A DNA stretch of 64,000 nt. Source: Magnolia sinica. Lineage: Eukaryota > Streptophyta > Magnoliopsida > Magnoliales > Magnoliaceae. Both the position numbers and the translations under genes were made by a program. The stretch is taken from the NCBI RefSeq assembly GCF_029962835.1, contig NC_080582.1, positions 17,926,032 through 17,990,031 of the forward strand. The letters are read 5' to 3'. How positions within the stretch are numbered: the stretch's first letter is position 1; each line of letters opens with the position of its first letter. Below, piece by piece: positions 12,633 through 21,645 of this stretch. The notes beneath the pieces were generated by a model that saw only the letters and a program-made list of their open reading frames with translations, was not told the DNA's origin and did no database searches.

Positions 12633-13439
12633 TGTTTATACCCTATCCGACCGAGTCCCATTTTCAGCCGGTCAGACTTGATTACGTGTGATTTGTAAGG
12701 ATGCGCATGCAACGGTCACAGGATTTTCTGCAAATAAGTACGATCACATTTCAAAAACAGAGCAACAACGTATCAGTTGAATTAAAGTAGACAATATGTG
12801 TGCGACCGAGTCCAGATGACCAAGTGACAGGTAGCTAACGGTTCAATTCACATAATCGCTGGACAGGTGGCTAAAGAAGGATTCAAAGGAACAAGAATGT
12901 GGAAAATATTTAGAAGTAGAGTAATGGAGAAACTGTTGTTGTAATTGCCTGAACGTGGGAAGGATCCAGAAAGATGAATCAAAACTATAAATAGCAAGAC
13001 AAATCAAGAAGAAAACTCATCTCATACCAAAACAAACAAACCAAATCTATTTTTCAATTACCCTTATCAATTTACATTCCTTAGTATAATCAGTTATTTT
13101 TATTGCTTTTCTTAGCATAACAAATTACTTTTCGCACCCATCATTTGCATTTCGTAGCATAATCCGTAGCATTAACTCAGTAGTTGATAATTGTAGCTGT
13201 AAACGAAGTCTAAACTTGCACGCCGAATCTCATTCTATCACAGGAGGAGTGTCCTTCAGGAGCTAGTAACGACTGACTGTAAGGAATTCTCTCTCATTCC
13301 ATTTGATCTGGATTGAAAAGTCCTTTTGTACTGAAGGTAAAGGAGTAACTCATTATCAGAGGACAAACCCTACCTTCCGACTATCGCCTAATCTGTTTAT
13401 ACATTGAGCAAGCGGCTGAATAGGCGAGCCGCAATTCCA
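12633..13439 (+). mobile_element. Tat-like Ty3 LTR (fossil)
   Basis: This 807-bp unit starts TGTTTATACCC and ends TTCCA. A purine tract abuts it on the left, and on the right lies ATTTTGGCACGCTCG, resembling the primer-binding region of Tat-lineage elements. A TATAAATA box at 12986-12993 would set transcription start near 13020. A diverged relative lies at about 52605-53399. The primer-site side is lost within about 300 bp, so the element is broken. Confidence 0.6.
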
Positions 13440-13728
13440 ATTTTGGCACGCTCGCAAGCCACCCGTGTGGTGAAAAATGAGCCAACACATAATCTTAATT
13501 AGAAACATGTGCACAAATTTCGAAATCTTGGCCAAGCTTTACAATCCTAGATGAATTTTTGTAAACTGTCGCCCACCTAATAAGTACTCAGGCTCATGAC
13601 ATCAGTGGTAGCATTTGGATTAAGTATACGTGGAAAGTGGATAATCCACAGATTTACTCATAACAATTAACAATGCTTACCAGATAGACGGCCCAGGTTG
13701 ATCTACATACCTATAGTTCTACCATATT
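13440..13728. other. Short stretch between LTR and SINE, nothing recognised
   Basis: The first 20 bp resemble a primer-binding site; the rest is AT-rich and shows no gene. It is the 3' flank of the UGT gene, which is transcribed toward it. Confidence 0.5.
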
Positions 13729-13750
13729 CAGATGCTCATGGCTCCACCTT

Positions 13751-13886
13751 TGGTTTTTTTTTTTTTTTTTTTTCCACGCACACAGACCCCACACACTCAC
13801 GCTAGTGGAATTTCACCACCGCACTCGAACCCTTGACCGGGAGTTGAAACTCCTGAGAGTCTACCACCCGAGCAAGAGTAAGAACC
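13751..13886 (-). mobile_element. tRNA-derived SINE
   Basis: Read on the minus strand, the unit has an A-box-like GGTGGTAGAC stretch (about 13858-13872), a B box GGTTCGAGT (13824-13832) and a terminal A-run (T-run at about 13753-13774 on the plus strand). These are RNA polymerase III promoter boxes of tRNA-derived SINEs. It is flanked by a 22-bp direct repeat with one mismatch at 13729-13750 and 13887-13908, the mark of LINE-machinery insertion. The right repeat overlaps the stop codon of the UGT gene. A related copy lies at about 49741-49850. Confidence 0.85.
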
Positions 13887-13901
13887 CAGATGCTCATGGC
13901 T

Positions 13902-15356
13902 CTACCTTGCTATCTCGTCAGTTTTAGGAAAGGTTGAACCATGGCTGGGTAAGTCCGCAAGACGCTCCAAGGAAGCAAACGAAGAGCCCCCATCTTTCAC
14001 AGAATTCCTACTCGCCTCTCCCATCTCCTTCATCCTCTTCCTCACTTTCATCCCTTCCTCGGAGTCTTCCATCAAACACCTTACTCCCCTTTCCAACTCT
14101 TCCGCGCTAACCAACCCATCTCCGTCAAAATCCAGCCTCAGTTCCACGGCCAGACCATAATCCTTCACCAGCTGGAAAGCATTGAGCCTCTGCTCGGCGT
14201 ACAGCGGCCATGCCAATATAGGCACTCCAAACCATAAGCTCTCCAAGATCGAATTCCAGCCACAGTGCGAAACAAAGCCTCCAACCGCCGGATGGGCGAG
14301 GATTGCTATTTGCGGCACCCAAGACGGCCACACCAATCCCCACCCTTTGGTCCTATCCAAGAAACCATCCGGCAAGACCTGGTCCAAATGCGCATCAACC
14401 GGCATGGTAGGATTCTCTGATGAAGGGCACCGCAGCGACCAAAGGAACCGGTGCCCACTCTTCTCCAGCCCCAGTGCCATCTCCTTCACCTGCGGTGGGG
14501 CAAAGGCGCCCATGCTTCCGAAGCAGAGGAAGACGACCGATGCGTGTGGTTGCTGATCTAGCCACTCAATCAAGCCGCTTGATTTGGATTGGGATTTGTC
14601 GTCGAGACGAATCAATGGTCCCACTGGGTAGATAGGTGGAGTGGCGTGGTCGGGCAAACATCGTCCGTCGGCCACCGCTTCAAGTGCAGTCGGCTGTAGC
14701 TTGGCAAATGTGTTGATGATGATTCCTTGTGTTTCTCGGAATCTTCGGCCGTGGTGGACAAACCATGTATACATCTCCTTTTTCTTGTTCATAACTGCCG
14801 TTGGCATGATGTTGGGAGGCAACGGCTGCATCCCGGGAATCTCTATTTCTCCTTGGTATTCATGGAACTCGCAGGGGATCTGGGTATGGAGGATCGGGAG
14901 ATAGAGCATGAGCGCTAGCAAGTCTGTGCCGGATGGGAAGTATATGTATGCAGGGATGCCAAGCTCCATTGTCACGTCGATCATGGTGGTCACGAAGAAG
15001 TCGATGATCAATGCGGCCACACGGGTTTTCGTCGAGGCGCGGATTTTCGTAATGGCGTCCTTGACGAGGGGCTTGTGGCTTTCAATGAATAAGGGCAAGA
15101 ATGTCAGTGGGCCCTGACTCTCCAGGGAGGGTGGGATCTGGATCGTAGGGAGGTCGACGAATCGGATATTGAGGCCAGAGGCGGCAACGGATTTGATGTA
15201 GGCGATGTAGGCGTCGGTGTCTGGTTCAGGAAAGCGCATCATGAGGATTGTGATAGAGAAGGGCTTCTGCTTCACAAGGCGCTTTGCTAATTCTACGGCA
15301 GAGGTCAAGTGCCCCTTTCCTGGGAGTGGCAAGAACGCTAGAGTCACTTCCTCCAT
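13902..15356 (-). CDS. UDP-glycosyltransferase, UGT71-like (family 1)
   Basis: This intronless 484-residue protein is full length for plant family-1 glycosyltransferases, which move sugar from a UDP-sugar to small acceptors such as flavonoids, other phenolics or terpenoids in the cytosol. The N-terminal catalytic His is H16 (PLPGKGH), with its partner Asp probably D119 (LIIDFF). The 44-residue PSPG donor-binding box runs W346-Q389, contains HCGWNS and ends in Gln, which in this family favours UDP-glucose. The stretch GHRFLWSLR and the C-terminal GGSSFASLERL fit the UGT71 group. The start lies just downstream (minus strand) of a GA-rich leader. The acceptor cannot be read from sequence. The stop codon lies inside a SINE target duplication. 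It is the only intact host gene in the window. Confidence 0.93.
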   Translation of the reverse strand: MEEVTLAFLPLPGKGHLTSAVELAKRLVKQKPFSITILMMRFPEPDTDAYIAYIKSVAASGLNIRFVDLPTIQIPPSLESQGPLTFLPLFIESHKPLVKDAITKIRASTKTRVAALIIDFFVTTMIDVTMELGIPAYIYFPSGTDLLALMLYLPILHTQIPCEFHEYQGEIEIPGMQPLPPNIMPTAVMNKKKEMYTWFVHHGRRFRETQGIIINTFAKLQPTALEAVADGRCLPDHATPPIYPVGPLIRLDDKSQSKSSGLIEWLDQQPHASVVFLCFGSMGAFAPPQVKEMALGLEKSGHRFLWSLRCPSSENPTMPVDAHLDQVLPDGFLDRTKGWGLVWPSWVPQIAILAHPAVGGFVSHCGWNSILESLWFGVPILAWPLYAEQRLNAFQLVKDYGLAVELRLDFDGDGLVSAEELERGVRCLMEDSEEGMKVRKRMKEMGEASRNSVKDGGSSFASLERLADLPSHGSTFPKTDEIAR

Positions 15357-15495
15357 ATCTCTCTCTCCCTCTCTCTCTCTCTCTCGACTCTCTTTGCGTA
15401 GAGCGTAGATAGGGAGTCGCGGACATCACTCTCCAGCCACAGCGCCCTGCTCTTTAACAAGAGGCGCGTTCCCACCGTAAGCTTACAGTGGTGCG
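15357..15495 (-). promoter_or_regulatory. Short GA-rich leader and proximal upstream region of the UGT gene
   Basis: Only 139 bp separate the ATG from the inverted-repeat element at 15496. The part next to the ATG is a GA run on the coding strand (CT at about 15359-15385), typical of plant 5' leaders. No clear TATA box is seen in this interval, so the core promoter is weakly defined or lies within or beyond the element. Confidence 0.5.
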
Positions 15496-16009
15496 AAATC
15501 GGATTGCGTACTGAGTTACTCAGTACGCTCTTATCTTACTGAGTAAACTCAGTTGGGCCCACCATGAATGTATTTAGTCTATCTACGCCGTCCATCCGCC
15601 TTTCCATATAATTTAAGAGGTTGAGCCCAAAATTGAAGCATATCCAGAGATCAAGCAGATCATACCACAGGAAACAGTGGGAATAACGATTTCCACCGTT
15701 GAAACCTTGCTAGCCCCACAGTGATGTTTATTTGTCATCCAATATGTTCATGAGATTATACAGACATGGCTGAAGGGAAAACATTAAAATAAGCTTGATC
15801 CAAAACTTCTGTGGCCCCAAGAAATTTTCGGCGGTAGATGCTCAATTCACACTTTTTCCTATGGTGTGGTCTATTTGAGCGTTTGAAAATGAAATTATCC
15901 ATTAAAATGGATGGACGGAGTGGATAAAATACATAAATCATGGTGAATCTCGCAGAGTTTACTCAATTCGCTAAGCGTACAGAGTTACTGACACGCAATC
16001 TGCTTCCCG
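15496..16009. mobile_element. Non-autonomous inverted-repeat DNA transposon, Mutator-like, GGGCCCAC family
   Basis: This 514-bp unit has long terminal inverted repeats: the left end reads GGATTGCGTACTGAGT and continues through GAGTAAACTCAGTTGGGCCC, and the right end read in reverse matches with scattered mismatches for over 100 bp. The repeat GTGGTGCG occurs on both sides (15488-15495 and 16010-16017). It extends to 9 bp with one mismatch, which fits Mutator-like elements; 8 bp would fit hAT. The middle holds the GTGATGTTTAT and CTTGATCCAAAACTTCTGTG modules typical of this family. It encodes nothing. Confidence 0.75.
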
Positions 16010-16024
16010 GTGGTGCGTATTAGG

Positions 16025-16465
16025 AAGGCGTGGAGCCCACGCAGGGGCTCAATGGTCCGCCGTGATGTATGGTTTTCTCAACGCCATCCATCGATCTTGC
16101 CGTGTCATTCTAAGGTATAATCCAAAAAATGAGCCAGATCCAAGGATCAGTGGACCACACCACAGGAATGTAACGGTGATAATGGCACCCACCATCGAAA
16201 CCTTCTTTGGGCCCACTGTGATGGTTAATTGCCATCCAATCTATTATAGGGTCACATGGACCTGGATAAAGGCAAAACACAAATATTAGCTTGATTCATT
16301 AACTTCAGTGGCCCTAATAAGTTATCAACGGTAAGTAATTAATCTCTACTGTGTGGTCTAATTGAGCCTGGGATCTGCCTCATTTTGGAAATATACCTAA
16401 AATGATACGACAAAATTCGACGGATGGTGTGGATAAAACCATAAATAACGGTGGCCCCTCGTAGG
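16025..16465. mobile_element. Second GGGCCCAC-family element beside the first
   Basis: This carries the same succession of modules as 15496-16009: a CCATCCATC edge, a GACCACACCACAGGAA stretch, GCCCACTGTGATGGTTAATT, an AGCTTGATTCATTAACTTC stretch, and an opposite edge with GACGGATGGTGTGGATAAAA. It is non-coding and more decayed at the ends, so no target duplication was identified. Confidence 0.6.
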
Positions 16466-16469
16466 CCCT

Positions 16470-17860
16470 GCCAATGCCGAGCTTGGGCGGGATACTACCC
16501 AATCCGCGTCCCCATCCATCCCCGGATAAGAAACGTCACCCCATACCTCAGCATCAAAATATCATCTCAATTATACAACAGTGGGGAGGCCACAGCAGAG
16601 GGAGCGGTGTCAGAAAGAACATCTTATCTTTGATCTGCAAAGGTGATCTCTTTTGTCAAAGACCAACCTGCCAGAACAGTCGATATTTCATGGAGGTCGA
16701 TTCCCTGTCGGCCGCCAGGTCTGCACGGAATAGTAATGTGGCCATCGAGATGTCTGTGATAAATCCACTCAGTGGATCTGCTGAGGTCGAGTCACCCTCA
16801 ACTGAGCCCTAAGTGCTCCGAGCGAACCCTAGGCCCGCGTAAAGAAAAGACAAAAGAGACCCTAGCTCAAGCAGGACCCTCCGATGCCTAAGTCAGACTA
16901 AGGAAACAGGGTCTATATATTGTAAAGTAGAGTGAGGATGCGAGATATTGTGTACGCGTGATTGTAGAAATTATCCCTATTTATACCTGAGGGTTGCGAT
17001 GGACGTGCCCGATAATCTTGACACGGTTATCGCCACCACGCGAAGGTATGCGTGCGTAGTTGTCGGCAATTACCCGGAGATCATGCACCGCGTGTCACTC
17101 CAGCCGTGCGTTACTGGGACTACACATTAATGTTGTTGTTGACTAGATCCTCGTCAGAGCCTATCTCGCGGCTCGGACCTTACTCGTCGACCCGAGCCCA
17201 TAGGCACACGGATGACCGTCCCACGCCTCTGGAGATATGGACCTCAGTTGGGCTTGGCACCCAGTGAATCCGGGCTGTGTCAATAGAGTTGGACCATTCG
17301 ATAGCTGACTTGTCGACTTGTCAGATTCTTCCAATAGTCGACACGCTGAGTCGAGGGGATCGGGTCGGCGCTTTATGAGGACCTCCGGGTCGGACGATTG
17401 GACACTCACCTTGGCTCGATTGCTTACCTCGACTCGGTTGCTTACTTCGGCTCGACCGTGTTAGTAGAGTTGGTCCATTCGATAGCCGACTTGTCGACTT
17501 GTCAGATTCTTCCAACAGTCGACACGTTGAGTCGAGGGGATCAGGTCGGCGCTCTATGAGGACCTCCGGGTTAGACAGTCAGACGCTCACCTCGGCTTAG
17601 TTGCTTACCTCGGCTCGGTTGCTTACTTCGGCTTGGCCGTTTTAGTAGAGTTGGTCCATTCGATGGCCGACTTGTCGGCTTGTCAGATTCTTCCAACGGC
17701 TGGCACGCTGAGTTGAGAAGATCGAGTCGACACCCTACAAGGACCCTCGAATCGGGCATTCGCCTCGGCCTAAGCATTGCCCATCCGAGGCTTCGTCCAT
17801 TGACATGGAAGTTAACCTGATATGACTCGGTTCGGATTTTACCCATAACACCGTCCATTT
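16470..17860. other. GC-rich non-coding stretch with tandem repeats, possible Ty3 LTR (fossil)
   Basis: No gene is recognised. The stretch is rich in TCGG and ACCTCGG motifs and contains a TATA-like TCTATATATTG near 16912, a 181-bp tandem repeat (17286-17760), and TTTGGTGGCTCATTCTGGTAC near 17857, which could be a primer-binding region. It resembles LTR sequence of large plant Ty3 elements, but neither end was located. Confidence 0.35.
17286..17760. repeat. 181-bp tandem repeat, about 2.6 copies
   Basis: Units begin GAGTTGGWCCATTCGAT at 17286, 17467 and 17648, exactly 181 bp apart. Each contains GACTTGTCRRCTTGTCAGAT and TCTTCCAAYRG stretches and nested TTGCTTACYTCGGCT blocks. The third copy is partial and more diverged. 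Confidence 0.9.
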
Positions 17861-17869
17861 TGGTGGCTC

Positions 17870-18652
17870 ATTCTGGTACATGAGACAAAAACGAAGCAGA
17901 TTTGAAAATAAAGATGCCACACGAGGGAAAAGTGGCAAAGTAATGCTGAAAGTTGAAACCTTCGTGTTTGCACACCATTGTTGCTATTATTTCAATCTCG
18001 GTAATAACTCAAAAATAATCGCATACCAAACATAGAAACATCTGCAGATAGTACTATCACCACATACTTGATTGCACTATACCCCTGAATATCACCATCT
18101 CATATTTTGATCAATATACCTATGAGACTTAGGATCTACAAGGGCTGACTCTCATAGACCAGATACTAGTAATTCACCTTGCTACCCACTAGTGGGGTTA
18201 CAAACCTCCACCGTGTATACTAGTAACGAACCTCGTTCGCGCTTCTCCTCTCTGGTGGGTCAAACCGGTCCTTGTTTGCCACCTCAGCCCTATGGCGGGT
18301 CGGACCTACCTCTTATCAACCTGGCTCGTCAGTGGGAGCCAAATCCATAACCTGTGTGTCCACCAAACCCAATCGATGAGGCATCCTTAGGTAGCTTCAG
18401 AGTTTAGGGACTTTCAACCAAGGGACACATAATCCCCTGCTACTTTCTACACTTCCAATGTTCCATGAGTCCATGACACCATCTATTTTATAGTTCGTTT
18501 GTTGGCTATGTGCTACAATTGAGTTGTGGTGTAGAAGACAATCAAGATACTTCTTCTCGCTATATGCATCATGCCGTGGTGCGAATGGAAATGTTGTATG
18601 AACAATAAGGTAAGAGATAATTAAGAACTCAAGGGATGCCACGGTACACGAT
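17870..18652. other. Non-coding stretch left of the Athila element
   Basis: No gene is recognised. The right edge carries GTAGA (18653-18657), the left copy of the Athila target duplication; the sequence continues beyond the element at 30609. Confidence 0.5.
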
Positions 18653-18657
18653 GTAGA

Positions 18658-20926
18658 TGTTGAGGGTCGAATATTGCATATCAGACCCCAGTCGTTGCCA
18701 GGATTTACAAACATAGAACTGTTTAATGACCTGATTTAATCGTATTTGTGATGCAGAGTATATTTACGAGCATGGACTGGAAAGGATGCTAAAAGCATGG
18801 ATTTAAAGCTCAGGCATCACCAAGGCATTGGACGGGGCCCCATGGGACCATGATCGAGGATTTACACGTCAGAGATCGGAGAAATTCTAGTCACTCACTT
18901 CAAACAGGCCTGAAAGACATCCATAATATAGGATCATGGGGCTCCCACCATCTGATTGGCTCTAAACTTTATATGAGGCCTGATGATCATGGATTAACCG
19001 TACGCATCAAAAATCATCCATTGGATCGCTGTAGAAGTGACCCAACGGACAGATCAACCCACAATTTACTGATCTGGGGCCCACCTGATCTCTGGATATA
19101 CCTCATCTTCGGTCTCAACACATTAAATTATATGAAGAACCAGACGGACGGAGGAGATTCTGTACATACATTATGATGGACCCCCGTGTGCATTGCATGT
19201 GCACCAGCCGTGCACCCATGCACTCAAAGTCGGTCAGCGGGCGCTGACCGACAAAAACTCAAATTCTTCAAAAAAAATGCAATAGCGTTAACCGTCCGGC
19301 ATTGGGTTTGCTTTGTGGGCCCCACTCATCATGTATTTAGAAGATCCGGACCGTCCATTAGGATTTCAAAGGCCTCAGTACCTAAGCCTAGGTGACGGAA
19401 TTTTAAGAGATAACATATATCATATTTCAACCGTCAAAACGGAGGATGGACGGCAGTGAGAAAACTCTTATGGGCCACGCATAAAACAATTCAAAACCAT
19501 CCATTCCCTAATGGATTTTTGAGAGGATCATAATGGACGGAGTGGATTTCTCAAAAAGATGTCTAATTGGGGCCCACCATCATCTCAGCGCACGAAGAGC
19601 GAAAGCTCTGTTCGCACGTGACCGGAAGATCGGCGCTGTTTTGCATTCGTGGCAAGGATCGGTTCGATGATCTGAACCGTTCAGAAGTCTCCAATGACCC
19701 AGCTAATGTAGACCTAGGAGAGCGAATTTGAAGAAATCTGCATGATCAGTTTTTCAACGTTAAAACGCAACTCGGACGGCGGTTTAAAAAGCTCAGGTGG
19801 GCCACACCAAAATAGACGAAAAACGGTCATGTACGACCGGTTTTCCGTGTATAGTCCAATGAACGGACGCGATCTCGCGAGAAGATCCAAGAAATGGGCC
19901 CACCATCATCCCAGCGCAGGCCGTGCGTCCACGCAGAGCCTGGGCGCTGCTATTTTCGTGGCAACGTAAATGGATTTGCGCAAGGAGTTTTCAGAGGGGG
20001 TCGCGGAGCATACAAACCGACTCCAGCCAGGCCTCTCCGACTGCTAGCAGACTATATAAGCAAGGAAAGAAGGAGAAGAAAAGATATATTTTTTTTTGGC
20101 AAGGGACCAGGTAGACGATTGCAAGAGAGAGTGAAGGTTTTTGGTTTCTTCTTTCTTTTCCTTTTATTTATTTCTTTCCTTCTTGTTCTTTTCTTTCTCT
20201 GTTTATTTTTATTTGCTTTGTTCAGCCCATTCATGTGTGGCTAAACCTCTTAGCTAGGGCTAAGAGGTGAAGCCTGTAGCGAGATGGGAGATTATATTTT
20301 GTGCCTATAATTTAAAATTCATAAACTGAATGTGATTTTAGTTGATTATTAAAGGAATATTTTTCTTAGTCTTTAATGGTCTGTTGTGACTGAAATTACA
20401 ATGGATTTGCAATGGCTTTGAGTATTTCTTTCCCATTTTTTTATGTTATGAAGTCAAGAAGCCCTGTTGTTCATCATTGTTCCATGGGCATGGTAGGATG
20501 ACAGTACCCTTCCTGCTTTCCATACATTGTTGGTTGGTTGGTAATTAGTTTAATTCTGTTGTTTACTTTGTCTCCTGGGCATGGTTTGGTGATGGAATCC
20601 ATTCTAATTCATATACCTTTCATCCCTTTAAAATTATATCAGAAGAAGTTCAGTTTAATTTTCATGATTTTTGAAGCAGGCATAAGATCTCCCTGATCTC
20701 TACAAGTGGATCCTCTGAATCCCTAGTTTCCTTCCTATGAATTCCGTAAGTTTTACATTAATCTCTCACCATTATTCATCAATTTATATTCGATTTAGAT
20801 TGCATCTTAGGCTAGTTCTATTTCTACCTAGTTTCAGGAAACGTACAAGTTTCAGTCCCTGTGGATTCGACCTCGGTCTTACCGAGTTTATTACTACATC
20901 ACAACCCTATACTTGGGGAGTGAACA
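18658..20926 (+). repeat. 5' LTR of the Athila element
   Basis: A 2269-bp LTR starting TGTTGAGGG and ending GTGAACA. It holds a TATATAA box at 20053-20059. Its first half (about 18830-19930) contains GGGCCCAC-family modules, which makes it about 0.9 kb longer than the related LTR at 58011. Confidence 0.93.
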
Positions 20927-21645
20927 AGTTTTTGGCGCCGTTGCCGGGGACTGACGGTTGCGATTCTCTGAAATTAATTAGGTTTAGAATTAATTTAAGA
21001 TTAGGATTTTACTAACTTTAGGTTAAGGTTTTTATTTTATTTTGTTTTTAGAAACTAACCTGTTTTCTTGATTTTGTAGGACCCTGACATGAGTTTCTAA
21101 ATTGGTAAATTCCTTCCTAATTTCTCTACTTTTTCTACTCTTAAAATTAAGGTTTAAATTTTAGAAATTTTCTAATTCTAGTATCCTCCTATTTTTAAGA
21201 AATAGTTTACGTTTAGAAACTTTCTAATTTTAACTCTTTTAGAATCTAACTTTGTTTCCTAATTTATTTTTAGAAGTTTTCTAGAAACTAACCTTCCTAT
21301 TTTGTAGGCCTTTAAGATAGAAATTTCTAATTCGGTAAGATCCTTCGCTACTTTCTATTTTTCAGTTCTCTTTTAGTAATTTACTTTCTAGTTTAGGACT
21401 TTCCTAATTTATTTTAGAAATTTCCACTTTCTTTTAGGAATTCCTTCTTTTAGAAATCAGTTCACTGCTATCTTTCTTTTAAAGGATTGTTCTTCTCCTT
21501 TTTAGAATCTAACTTATTTTGTTTTATTTTGCAGGTCTTCAACTTAGGGCCTCCAATTTGGTAACTCCTTTCCAACCCTCTCTTTCTTTTTAGATTTTCT
21601 TTCTTAAGATTAGGTTTCAAATTTAAATTGAGGGCTGCGAGTGTT
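20927..21645 (+). other. Primer site and leader of the Athila element
   Basis: The Asp-type primer-binding site lies at about 20931-20950, followed by a T-rich leader with repeated TTTCTAATT and TTTTAGAAA motifs up to the gag region. No other coding sequence is seen. Confidence 0.75.

Noticed and set aside
14182-14918. Several plus-strand frames opposite the UGT gene
   Set aside because: They are antisense shadows of a well-supported gene.
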